Shown here: piece by piece, positions 26,679-34,015 of the stretch
How positions within the stretch are numbered: the first letter of the stretch is position 1
Layout: each line of letters opens with the position of its first letter
Assembly: GCA_001314715.1 (NCBI GenBank)
Contig: LJSV01000020.1
Span: 1 to 40,782, forward strand
DNA from: Rhodobacteraceae bacterium HLUCCA12
GTDB taxonomy: Bacteria > Pseudomonadota > Alphaproteobacteria > Rhodobacterales > Rhodobacteraceae
DNA length: 40,782 bases
Direction of reading: 5' to 3'
Position numbers and translations under genes: made by a program
Notes under the pieces: model-generated
Database searches by the model: none
Told to the model about the DNA's origin: nothing
What the model saw: the letters and a program-made list of their open reading frames with translations, nothing else

Positions 26679-27877
26679 ACGTGCATCACGACCCCTTCGC
26701 CGATCTGCCCCCGGCGGATGACATGCCCCCGGATGATCGGTTCGGCCCGGCCATGGAAGGCAATAACCGCGCCGCACCTGCCAAGCCCTTTCCCTTTGTT
26801 GCCGTGGGAGATCTGGAATACCACCCGCCCGAGTTTCTGATTGATGGCCTGATCGAAACCGACACGCTGGGCCTGATCTTCGGTGATCCGGGCTGCGGCA
26901 AATCCTTCATGGCAGTTGACCTTGCCCTGAGTGTCGCGTCCGGGGCCGAATTTCACGGGCGCGGCGTCAAGCAAGGCGCGGTGTTCTACATCGCAGGCGA
27001 GGGACACAACGGGCTTGTGCGGCGGTTCGTGGCGTGGGCCAAGCATCGAGGCCGGGGGCTGCAATCCGTGCCGATGTTCAAATCTGAGCGGGCGGCGCAG
27101 TTTCTCGACGGCGCATCGGCAATGGCTGTTGCGCATTCGGTGGATGCTCTGGCGGCGCAGCATGGTGCCCCTGTGCTGATCGTGGTGGACACGCTGGCGC
27201 GTAACTTCGGCCCGGGCGATGAAAACTCGACTTCCGAAATGGGGGCCTTTGTCGCTGCAATGGATGATCTGAAAGCGCGGTATCCCGGCTGCGTTCTGCT
27301 GATCGTTCACCATTCGGGACATGCCGAGAAACAGAGGGCGCGCGGGGCAATGGCCCTGAAAGGTGCGCTTGATTTTGAATACCGACTTGAAAAGGATGGC
27401 CCGTCCCTGACGCTGGCAAACACCAAAATGAAGGATGCCGAACCGCCTGCCGATCTGTTCTTTTCGCTGATCACCGTTGATCTGGACGGCAGCGTAACAA
27501 GTGCCGTGCTGACGGCGACAGATGCCCCCGAACGGCGCGAGAAAATAACCCCGGCGCAGCGAGTGGCCCTGTCCACCTATGAAGCCGCTGCGAAAGAACA
27601 TGGCGTCTGGGATGATGGCGCGTTTCGTGGCGTTCATCTTGACCACTGGCGGGATGCCTTCTACGCCAAGCACACCGGCGACACGACAGATGCAAAGAAG
27701 AAAGCCTTTCAGCGGGTGCGGGCTGATCTGGCCGAGGCCGGGCGCATCGAAGCCACTGACGACTTTTACCTGATCCGTGATTCTTCCATTCAGTTAGCAA
27801 TCGTTATGCATCGGGACAAGCGGGCCAAAGCGGGCCATGTCCCGGCCTGTCCCGGGCCAAGCGGGCCACACCCCTAA
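26675..27877 (+). CDS. RepA-like AAA ATPase, predicted replicative helicase of the element
   Basis: A 400-residue protein of the AAA_25/RepA class. The Walker A motif GDPGCGKS is at residues 70-77, Walker B is VLIVVDTLA with Asp172, and the KaiC/RecA-like core ends near VHHSGHAEKQRARG. The C-terminal 100 residues look like a winged-helix DNA-binding part. There is no primase domain. Its 3' end overlaps a set of short repeats and is followed by an AT-rich stretch, so it probably starts replication at a nearby origin. It overlaps the upstream gene by 4 bases. Confidence 0.85.
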   Translation: MNVHHDPFADLPPADDMPPDDRFGPAMEGNNRAAPAKPFPFVAVGDLEYHPPEFLIDGLIETDTLGLIFGDPGCGKSFMAVDLALSVASGAEFHGRGVKQGAVFYIAGEGHNGLVRRFVAWAKHRGRGLQSVPMFKSERAAQFLDGASAMAVAHSVDALAAQHGAPVLIVVDTLARNFGPGDENSTSEMGAFVAAMDDLKARYPGCVLLIVHHSGHAEKQRARGAMALKGALDFEYRLEKDGPSLTLANTKMKDAEPPADLFFSLITVDLDGSVTSAVLTATDAPERREKITPAQRVALSTYEAAAKEHGVWDDGAFRGVHLDHWRDAFYAKHTGDTTDAKKKAFQRVRADLAEAGRIEATDDFYLIRDSSIQLAIVMHRDKRAKAGHVPACPGPSGPHP

Positions 27878-27962
27878 GGGGTGGCCCGTGTCCCGGCAGG
27901 GTTTCAGCCGATTTGCCAATGTCCCGCTGCCCCTGTTAGGTAACGTGATAAAGTGATATAGT
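27812..27962. other. Candidate replication origin: iteron-like repeats plus AT-rich stretch
   Basis: TGTCCCG occurs at 27838, 27848, 27889 and 27920, and inverted as CGGGACA at 27812. GCGGGCC occurs at 27820, 27830 and 27861, and inverted at about 27883. An imperfect hairpin CGGGCCACACCCCT/AGGGGTGGCCCG spans the ATPase stop. An AT-rich segment (27941-27962) with two adjacent GTGATA copies follows. This repeat-plus-AT-rich layout next to a Rep-type gene is typical of origins. It could also include a terminator or operator. Confidence 0.5.
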
Positions 27963-27997
27963 TATCAACCATTTGCGCCTGATTTATCATGCGGCGC

Positions 27998-28303
27998 ATG
28001 GATGTGTTCGATCTTCTTTCCGATGCCAAGGCTCATGCGCGTGTCGATCATAACGACGACGACGCGGGCATTGCGCTGATGCTCTCGGCGGCGGCGGCTG
28101 ATGTGGCAGCGGCGGCAGAGTATGACTTGCCCGAGGATGCGGACGATCTGCCCGCCGATCTGCGCTTTGCGATCATCGACCAAGTGGCCCTGCTCTATGA
28201 TGCGCGCGGCGGTGACACTGACCGGCCCGTGGGCCTGTCGCTGGCCGCAAGCCGGATCGTCGCGCGATATCGCGGGGTGCGCATGTGTCCTGCCAATCCG
28301 TGA
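27998..28303 (+). CDS. Phage gp6-like head-tail connector protein
   Basis: A 101-residue protein with the layout of HK97 gp6/SPP1 gp15-type connectors. It is an all-helical chain beginning DLLSDAKAHARVDHNDDDAGIALMLSAAAADV and containing the DLRFAIIDQVALLYDARG helix that packs in the dodecameric ring. It would sit below the portal in the assembled head. It is the first gene of the packaging block and follows the candidate origin by about 35 bp. No strong ribosome site is seen; a Met three codons upstream is possible. Its stop overlaps a GTG start of the terminase gene. Confidence 0.82.
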   Translation: MDVFDLLSDAKAHARVDHNDDDAGIALMLSAAAADVAAAAEYDLPEDADDLPADLRFAIIDQVALLYDARGGDTDRPVGLSLAASRIVARYRGVRMCPANP

Positions 28304-29946
28304 CCGGCCTCGGGCATCGCATGATGCAGACCGACCTTTTCGGTTCTGGTCCCAATGCCCCCGGTTCAGGGTGGCAGGGGACCGACGGTCGGACTGTTGC
28401 TTTCTCTCTCCTGGAAAAAATCCGGGGGGAAATTGCGGCAGATCGGGCGATGGCCTTCCTCGAGCTGTTGCACATTCCCGAGGGCAAGAAAGCGGGCACC
28501 CCTCTGCGGCTGGCCGAGTTTCAGCGCAAATTCGTTCGCGGCGCTCTGGCCGATGGTGTCATGGTGGCCTGTCTGTCGATCGGGCGCGGCAACGCGAAAA
28601 CGGCGCTCTCGGCGGGGCTGGCGCTCGGCGCGCTTGTCGGCGTCTGGGACGATCAGCCCAAGCGGGAAATCTTGTTCGCAGCCCGGAACCGGGATCAGGC
28701 GAAAACCGCTTTCGGGTTTCTTGTCGGGTTCGTCGAGGGCTTGCCCGAGGAAGATCGGGCGCAATTCACGATCCGGCGCGGCTCAAAGCTCGAGGTGGAG
28801 TTTGAAGGCAACGGCGGCGGGCTGGCCCGCGTCATTGCGGCGGACGGCAAGTCGGTTCTGGGCGGTGCCCCGACGCTGGCCTTGATGGATGAACGGGCGG
28901 CATGGGAACGCGGCAAGGGCGACGACCTGGAAAACGCGATCCTCTCGGGCCTCGGCAAGCGCGATGGCCGGGCGCTGATTATCTCGACCTCGGCACCGGA
29001 CGACGCGAACACCTTTTCCCGATGGTTGGATGAACCCCCGCCGGGAACGTATGTGCAGGAACACCGGCCCGCGTTCGGGCTTCCCGCCGATGATCTGGCA
29101 TCACTACTCGAGGCCAACCCCGGCGCGACCGAAGGCATCGGCGCGACCCCTGACTGGCTGGTGGCGCAGGCTCGGCGCGCGATTGCGCGCGGCGGTTCGG
29201 CGCTCTCGAGCTTTCGCAACCTCAATCGGAATGAGCGGATCAGCTCCGAAGATCGTTCGGTGCTGGTGACGGTTGACGAATGGCTGTCGGCAGAGGTTTC
29301 CCCCGATCAGCTTCCCGAACGGGCCGGGCCTTGCGTCCTGGGCGTTGACCTCGGCGGTTCCCGTTCCATGAGTGCCGCGGCCTTCTATTGGCCCGACACT
29401 GGCAGGCTCGAGGCGCTAGGCACATTCCCGGCTATCCCGTCTCTTGCGGATCGTGGGGCGGCGGATGGCGTCTCTGACCGCTATGTGCAGATGAACGACC
29501 GGGGCGAGCTGTCTGTGATGGGCGAGGCAACCGTGCCCCCCGGCCCGTGGCTGGCTGAGATCGTGCGGCACCTGGACGGGGCCGAGGTGGCTTGCATCGT
29601 GGGCGACCGATTCCGCCATGCCGAGTTTTCCGAGGCCATGCAGGCTGCGGGCCTTGCGCGGGTTCCGTTCGTCTGGCGCGGGTTCGGGTGGAAGGACGGT
29701 TCCGAGGATATCGAGCGGTTCCGGCGGGCCTTGTTCGATGGCGAGATTGTTGTTGCCCCTTCCATGCTTCTGCGCTCGGCGTTCTCGGATGCGATCACGC
29801 TGGTTGACCCTGCGGGCAATCACAAGCTGGCGAAGGCGCGTTCTCTTGGCCGGATCGACGCGGCGGCGGCAACCGTGCTGGCCGTTGCGCAGGGTGCCCG
29901 GATGAAGGCGGCTCCGGCCCGAAAGGTCAGGATGGCATGGCTATGA
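28300..29946 (+). CDS. terL: Phage terminase large subunit
   Basis: A 548-residue DNA-packaging motor. The ATPase part has a deviant Walker A, SIGRGNAKTAL (about 93-103), and Walker B LALMDERAAW (Asp197, Glu198). SVLGGAPTLALMDE and LIISTSAPDDANTF are the usual neighbours. The nuclease part shows Asp residues in VLGVDLGGSRSM, CIVGDRFRHAEF and GRIDAAAATVLAV. The GTG at 28300 gives the 4-base overlap seen at other joints of this block; GTG at 28285 or ATG at 28321 are alternatives. It would translocate element DNA into heads formed by the capsid gene downstream. Confidence 0.92.
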   Translation: MTGLGHRMMQTDLFGSGPNAPGSGWQGTDGRTVAFSLLEKIRGEIAADRAMAFLELLHIPEGKKAGTPLRLAEFQRKFVRGALADGVMVACLSIGRGNAKTALSAGLALGALVGVWDDQPKREILFAARNRDQAKTAFGFLVGFVEGLPEEDRAQFTIRRGSKLEVEFEGNGGGLARVIAADGKSVLGGAPTLALMDERAAWERGKGDDLENAILSGLGKRDGRALIISTSAPDDANTFSRWLDEPPPGTYVQEHRPAFGLPADDLASLLEANPGATEGIGATPDWLVAQARRAIARGGSALSSFRNLNRNERISSEDRSVLVTVDEWLSAEVSPDQLPERAGPCVLGVDLGGSRSMSAAAFYWPDTGRLEALGTFPAIPSLADRGAADGVSDRYVQMNDRGELSVMGEATVPPGPWLAEIVRHLDGAEVACIVGDRFRHAEFSEAMQAAGLARVPFVWRGFGWKDGSEDIERFRRALFDGEIVVAPSMLLRSAFSDAITLVDPAGNHKLAKARSLGRIDAAAATVLAVAQGARMKAAPARKVRMAWL

Positions 29947-30281
29947 GCGGCGCAGCCAAACTTGATCGGCGGGTGCAATTCCAGCGGTTCACGCTGGTTG
30001 ATGACGGGTTCGGAATGACCGAGGTTTGGGCCGATCACGGTTCCCCCGTCTCGGCATTGCGCACCGATGTTTCGGACATGGAAAAGGCGACGGCGGGCAG
30101 TATCGAGGCCAGCCTGTTGTCGCGCTTCGTGGTGCGCTCGACCGGCTTCACCCGCGATCTGGACCCGAAAGACCGCCTGACCCAAGGCGGGCTGACCTGG
30201 AACATTCTCGGGATCAAGGAAGCCAAGGACGGGCGGCACCGCTTTCTCGAAATCACGGCGAGGGCGCGCACTGATGGCTAG
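29943..30281 (+). CDS. Phage head closure / head-tail joining protein
   Basis: A 112-residue beta-rich protein of the head-tail joining family (SPP1 gp16/HK97 gp7-like). The opening AAKLDRRVQFQRFTLVDDGFGMTEVW and the middle RFVVRSTGFTRDLDPKDRLTQGG with WNILGIKE are typical of this family. It would close the head below the connector and offer the surface on which a helper tail docks. The Met overlapping the terminase stop (ATGA) was taken; a Met two codons earlier exists. Its own stop overlaps the HNH start. Confidence 0.85.
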   Translation: MSGAAKLDRRVQFQRFTLVDDGFGMTEVWADHGSPVSALRTDVSDMEKATAGSIEASLLSRFVVRSTGFTRDLDPKDRLTQGGLTWNILGIKEAKDGRHRFLEITARARTDG

Positions 30282-30609
30282 AACCCGCAAGGACTTTGCC
30301 CGCTATTCGCGGCCCGTTCTGAAAACCCGGCGCTGGCAAGTGCTGCGGCACCAAATCCTCAAGCGTGACGGCTGGAAGTGCCGGTGCTGCGGCGAGCGGC
30401 GGCGGCTCGAGGTGGATCACGTCCAGCCGGTGCGCAATGCCCCGGAACGGGCGTTCGATCCGGCGAACCTGCAAGTTCTATGCGCGGGCTGTCACACCCG
30501 CAAAACCCGTATCGAGTGTGGGCACAAGCCCCCCGATCCAAAGCGCCAAGCGTGGCGCGAAGCTGTTGCCGATCTGGCGGCGGAAACCGAAACCCCGGCT
30601 ATGGAGTAA
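30274..30609 (+). CDS. HNH endonuclease of the packaging module
   Basis: A 111-residue HNH nuclease with CRCCGE and CAGCHTRKT as zinc-binding Cys pairs, LEVDHVQPVRNAP with the catalytic His, and an Asn in FDPANLQVLC. HNH proteins next to terminase genes in HK97-type phages assist cos cleavage by the terminase complex. Their presence suggests cos-type packaging. The ATG overlaps the previous stop by 8 bp. It is unrelated to the chromosomal HNH protein at 3073. Confidence 0.92.
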   Translation: MARTRKDFARYSRPVLKTRRWQVLRHQILKRDGWKCRCCGERRRLEVDHVQPVRNAPERAFDPANLQVLCAGCHTRKTRIECGHKPPDPKRQAWREAVADLAAETETPAME

Positions 30610-30612
30610 GAA

Positions 30613-31878
30613 ATGCTGGACTCTGTGAAGATTGCCAAACGGCAAAGCGAAATCCGCCAAGGGCTTGCGGCTCTGGCGGGCAAGGAAAAACCGACCGAGG
30701 ATGAAGTGCGCCAGATGGGCGACCTCGACCGGGAATATCAGACCAATGAAACCCGCTATCGCGCGGCGCTGGTGGCCGAGGATGGCGAGCGGCGCGAGGC
30801 GGGCCGGGATCTGGAAACCCGCTCCGATGTGCAATGGCGCGAGCTGGTGCAGGGCTTCGAGCTGCGGCAAGCGGTGCTGTCGCTGGACGAGGGCAAGGCG
30901 CTGTCGGGCAAGACCGCCGAAGTGGTGCAGGAATTGCGCAACGCGGGCGGATATCGCGGCATCCCGGTTCCGCTTCTGGCGCTCGAGCAACGGGCGGGCG
31001 AAACGATTGCCTCGGGCACCCCGGACCCGCTGCAAACCCGCCCGATCATTGATCGGCTGTTCCCTGCCTCTGTCGCGGCGCAGATGGGCGTTCAGCTCAT
31101 TACCGTGGGCAGCGGGGCGATTGAATGGCCGGTGACGACCTCGGCGGTGACGGCGGGCTGGGCCGATGGCGAGCTTGCCAATGTGGCCGGGCCGACCGTC
31201 TATGCGACGACCGACAAGGCGCTGAAACCGGAACAAACCCTCGGCATCCACATGCGGATCAGCCGCAAGGCCATGATGCAGTCGGGCGATGCTCTGGAAT
31301 CGGCAATCCGGCGCGACATGGCCGGGACCATGCAAGCCGAGCTGGACAAGGCGATTTTCCGAGGCACGGGTGCCGATGGGCAACCCCTTGGCGTCATTCC
31401 GGGCGTGGCGACCTACGGCATCACCTCGACCGATGCGGCGGGTTCCGCGTCCTGGGCGGCTCTGCGGGCGGCTGTGGTGCGGTTCATGACCGCCAATGCG
31501 GCGGCAGGGCCGGGCGCGGTGCGCGCACTGATCCGGCCCGAGCTGTGGAGCTTCCTTGATGGCTTGATGGTCGGTGATGGCGGGTTCAAGTTCGAGTTTG
31601 ACCGGCTGAAAGAAAATCTCGGCGGCATCGTCATGTCGTCCAATGCGCTTGCGGCGCCGGCTGGTGGCCCGCCGCTGGAAACCCAAGTGCTGCTGACGAC
31701 CAATGCGGGCGGCGTTGCCCCTGTCTTTGTCGGCATCTGGGGGGCGTTCGATCTGATCCGCGACGTCTATTCGGATGCGCAATCCGGCGGGCTGCGGCTG
31801 ACGGCATTGACGACCGCTGACGTGACCGTGGCGCGCGGTTCGCAGCTCGAGCTTGTGACCGGGCTGGAGCTGGCTTGA
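30613..31878 (+). CDS. Major capsid protein, HK97 fold
   Basis: A 421-residue capsid precursor. Residues about 1-105 form a charged, coiled-coil delta/scaffold part (KIAKRQSEIRQGLAALAGKE to RELVQGFELR). The capsid domain begins near TPDPLQTRPIIDRLFP. Typical blocks follow: ATTDKALKPEQTLGIHMRIS, ELDKAIFRGTGADGQPLGV, a P-domain region and a C-terminal GAFDLIRDVYSDAQSGGLRL. GGAG precedes the ATG. The protease gene downstream would remove the delta part. An element-encoded capsid is the strongest sign of a capsid-forming satellite rather than a capsid-stealing one. Confidence 0.93.
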   Translation: MLDSVKIAKRQSEIRQGLAALAGKEKPTEDEVRQMGDLDREYQTNETRYRAALVAEDGERREAGRDLETRSDVQWRELVQGFELRQAVLSLDEGKALSGKTAEVVQELRNAGGYRGIPVPLLALEQRAGETIASGTPDPLQTRPIIDRLFPASVAAQMGVQLITVGSGAIEWPVTTSAVTAGWADGELANVAGPTVYATTDKALKPEQTLGIHMRISRKAMMQSGDALESAIRRDMAGTMQAELDKAIFRGTGADGQPLGVIPGVATYGITSTDAAGSASWAALRAAVVRFMTANAAAGPGAVRALIRPELWSFLDGLMVGDGGFKFEFDRLKENLGGIVMSSNALAAPAGGPPLETQVLLTTNAGGVAPVFVGIWGAFDLIRDVYSDAQSGGLRLTALTTADVTVARGSQLELVTGLELA

Positions 31879-32432
31879 TGCTCTGGGGCGGTAATCTCGG
31901 CGCTCTGGACGTTCGCAGCGATGGCGGGGAAACCCGCCTTCGCGCGAGCTTCCCTTATGGTGCGCAAACCGAGCTGGCACCGGGGCGGCATGAGGTTATC
32001 GCCCCTCGGGCCTTCGCAGACCGGATCGACGCGGGCGAGGATATTCACCTGCTGTTCGGCCATAGCTTCGACAAGCCTCTGGCCTCGAGGGCGGCGGGCA
32101 CCCTGACCTTGGCCGACACTGACGCGGCGCTTGTCCTGGAAGCCCGGATCGACGGCGGCACGTCCTGGGCGCGCGATTTTCTGGCGGCTCATGCAAGCGG
32201 CCTGATCCGGGGCTTGTCGCCTGGGTTCCGCGTCCAGCCGGGCGGGGAACGGATCGAGCGGCGCGGCGCGGACTATCTGCGCACCGTCATGCGCGCGGCG
32301 CTGTTCGAGCTGTCGGCAGTCACCCGGCCCGCCTACAGCCAAGCGCAGATCGAGGCGCGATGCTGGGCTGAAAACAGTGGTGCCACAACTTGTGGCACGA
32401 CCGTTCACCCCCTGAAACGCTGGAGGCTTTGA
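31878..32432 (+). CDS. HK97-family prohead protease
   Basis: A 184-residue serine protease of the herpesvirus/HK97 assembly type. The catalytic His lies in LLFGHSFDKPLASR (about residue 56), the Ser in LIRGLSPGFRV, and an acidic partner probably in the ELSAVTRPAY region. The family block APRAFADRI is also present. It would cut the capsid precursor before head expansion. The ATG overlaps the capsid stop (TGATG). It lies after the capsid gene and before the portal gene, the reverse of the classical HK97 order. Confidence 0.9.
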   Translation: MLWGGNLGALDVRSDGGETRLRASFPYGAQTELAPGRHEVIAPRAFADRIDAGEDIHLLFGHSFDKPLASRAAGTLTLADTDAALVLEARIDGGTSWARDFLAAHASGLIRGLSPGFRVQPGGERIERRGADYLRTVMRAALFELSAVTRPAYSQAQIEARCWAENSGATTCGTTVHPLKRWRL

Positions 32433-32433
32433 C

Positions 32434-33516
32434 ATGGGCTTGATGGATATTTTCCGGCGCAGAACGTCGGAGCGCACCGACAATCCCGAAACCCGGTCAT
32501 CTGGCATGGGCTACACGGCGCAGATCATGGCGGCGCGGCAATCCTTCATCACCGGGGCCTCTGGCCTTGGCGAATTGACCTCGGCGGTTCAATCCTGCGT
32601 CACCCTCTGGGAAGGCGGCTTGTCGCTGGCCGATGTGAAGGGCACCGACCTGTTGACCCGGCGGGCACTGGCAATCACGGCCCGCGCTCTGGCCTTGCGG
32701 GGCGAGGCGGTGTTCCTGATCCGTGACAAGCTGATTCCGGCCTCTGACTGGGATGTGACGACCCGCAACGGCGATCCGCGATCCTACCGGCTGCAAATCT
32801 CCGAGGCGGGCGGCGGGCGATCCGAAATCGCGCTGGCCGGTGAAGTGCTGCACTTTCGTATCGGTTCCGATGCCGTGATGCCCTGGGCGGGTTCTGCCCC
32901 CCTGCGGCGTTCGCAGCTTTCGGCGCAACTGCTGGCCGAGGTGGAAACGGCGATCCGCGACGTGTTCCGCGATTCGCCCCTAGGCAGTCAAATCGTGCCC
33001 GTGCCCGAAGGCTCAGCGGATGACATGGACGGCTTGCGGCGTTCGTTCATCGGGCGGCGCGGCTCGGCAATCGTGATCGAGGGCGTGGCGCAAGCTGTCG
33101 GCGCGGGGATGCACCCGCAACTCGGCAAGGGGCCGGATCAGCTTTCCCCCGATCTGTCGCGGACCCTGGCCGACAAGTTCCTAACCGAAGCCAAGGGCGC
33201 GATCTATTCCGCGTTCGGCATCCTGCCCGGCCTGCAAAACCCGGCGACAACCGGGCCGATGGTGCGCGAGGCGCAGCGGCACCTTGCGCAGCTCATCTTG
33301 CAGCCGATTGCCGGGCAGATGGCCGAGGAAGCCTCGGAAAAGCTCGGCGGGCCTGTCCAGATTGACGTTGTGCGACCGATGCAGGCTTTCGACGCGGGCG
33401 GCAAGGCGCGGGCGCTGGCAACGATGGTGGCGGCGCTGGCGCAGGCCAAGGAAGCCGGGATCGAGGGCGCGACCCTGCAAGACGCGCTGGCCTTCATTGA
33501 TTGGGCGGATGAATGA
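32434..33516 (+). CDS. Phage portal protein, HK97 family
   Basis: A 360-residue portal subunit, slightly short for the family. Recognisable parts are the N-terminal MGLMDIFRRR, VQSCVTLWEGGLSLADV (clip/wing entry), the central VLHFRIGSDAVMPWAGSAPL and GAIYSAFGILPGLQNPATTGPMVREAQRHL, the conserved C-terminal stem/crown portion. The ring would form the DNA entry vertex bound by the terminase. It starts one base after the protease stop and its own stop overlaps the YodC-like gene (ATGA). Missing length at the C-terminal crown is possible. Confidence 0.9.
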   Translation: MGLMDIFRRRTSERTDNPETRSSGMGYTAQIMAARQSFITGASGLGELTSAVQSCVTLWEGGLSLADVKGTDLLTRRALAITARALALRGEAVFLIRDKLIPASDWDVTTRNGDPRSYRLQISEAGGGRSEIALAGEVLHFRIGSDAVMPWAGSAPLRRSQLSAQLLAEVETAIRDVFRDSPLGSQIVPVPEGSADDMDGLRRSFIGRRGSAIVIEGVAQAVGAGMHPQLGKGPDQLSPDLSRTLADKFLTEAKGAIYSAFGILPGLQNPATTGPMVREAQRHLAQLILQPIAGQMAEEASEKLGGPVQIDVVRPMQAFDAGGKARALATMVAALAQAKEAGIEGATLQDALAFIDWADE

Positions 33517-33692
33517 CCATGACCAAGAATGACCTGAAACCCGGCGACCTGGTGCAACTCAAGAGCGGCGGGCCGGTGATGACCTATGAGGGCGAAGCCT
33601 ACATGACCGGCGATGCGCTCTGCTGCTGGTTCGACGGCGGCAAGCGGATGCGCGAGGGCTTCACCTTCGCGGCCTTGAAGCGGGCAGAGTAG
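33513..33692 (+). CDS. YodC-family (DUF2158) small protein
   Basis: A 59-residue protein with the family pattern LKPGDLVQLKSGGPVMTYEG, then CCWFDGGKRMREGFTFAALK. DUF2158 proteins are small beta proteins without established function, found in chromosomes and mobile elements. Here the gene overlaps the portal stop by 4 bases and is the last gene of the capsid transcript. It may be cargo or a minor head factor; neither is shown. Confidence 0.8.
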   Translation: MTMTKNDLKPGDLVQLKSGGPVMTYEGEAYMTGDALCCWFDGGKRMREGFTFAALKRAE

Positions 33693-33718
33693 CCCGATTC
33701 ATCGGTGGCGCTGGGCGC

Positions 33719-33756
33719 GTTCCCCCGCTTTCGACCTGTTCCCCCCGTGTTCCCCA
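33719..33756. repeat. GTTCCCC repeat cluster, right end of the element
   Basis: Three copies of GTTCCCC lie at 33719, 33738 and 33749, 70-100 bp inside the right attachment repeat. They match the repeats beside the integrase at 23986-24034. This paired placement suggests arm-type integrase or excision-factor sites. Confidence 0.5.
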
Positions 33757-33771
33757 ATGCGCAAACGAGAA

Positions 33772-33791
33772 AAGCCCCCGCGAGGGGGCTT
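33772..33791 (-). terminator. Intrinsic terminator of tRNA-Asn, inside the element
   Basis: AAGCCCCC and GGGGGCTT form an 8-bp stem with a 4-base loop. On the minus strand it is followed by TTTTCTC, as expected for intrinsic termination downstream of the tRNA. On the plus strand it would also stop capsid-operon read-through. It belongs to the element side of the right junction. Confidence 0.75.
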
Positions 33792-33822
33792 GCTCTTAAA
33801 TCCTTGGTATTTCTGGGTTTTT

Positions 33823-33870
33823 TTGGCTCCGGCGGTAGGGATCGAACCTACGACCAATTGATTAACAGTC
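33823..33870. repeat. Right attachment site (attR), 48-bp direct repeat
   Basis: Identical to 23835-23882. It covers the CCA end, T arm and anticodon region of the intact tRNA-Asn. After integration the tRNA 5' half is chromosomal and the 3' half comes from the crossover region, so the tRNA gene stays whole. Confidence 0.93.
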
Positions 33871-33898
33871 AACTGCTCTACCGCTGAGCTACGCCGGA
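33824..33898 (-). tRNA. tRNA-Asn (anticodon GTT)
   Basis: Acceptor strands TCCGGCG and CGCCGGA pair over 7 bp, with discriminator G and an encoded CCA. The D arm is AGCTCAGCGGTAGAGC, the anticodon loop reads CTGTTAA with anticodon GTT, and the T arm holds GGTTCGATCC. This is the attachment gene of the integrated element and it is intact. Confidence 0.97.
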
Positions 33899-34015
33899 AC
33901 ACGGCCGCGATATAGCAAGGGCGAAATGCGGCGTCCAGAGGCAAAGCGAAATTTCTGGCGGCTTGGGGAAGGCTCTGGTCCGGCAGCCGCGCACGTGTCT
34001 GGGCGGCAGGCCGGA

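Noticed and set aside
27998-33692. Gene transfer agent cluster
   Set aside because: Rhodobacterales gene transfer agents have a long tail-gene cluster, a different gene order and no integrase or att repeats; here there are no tail genes and clear att ends.
33738-33752. GTTC-N7-GTTC (LexA-like) at the right end of the element
   Set aside because: It arises from two of the GTTCCCC repeats, which are better explained as arm sites; no promoter or gene start follows it in the integrated form. The tandem copies at int have an 8-base spacer and do not fit LexA.
23835-33870. Complete ordinary prophage
   Set aside because: At about 10 kb with no tail, lysis or lysogeny repressor genes it cannot form a phage on its own.
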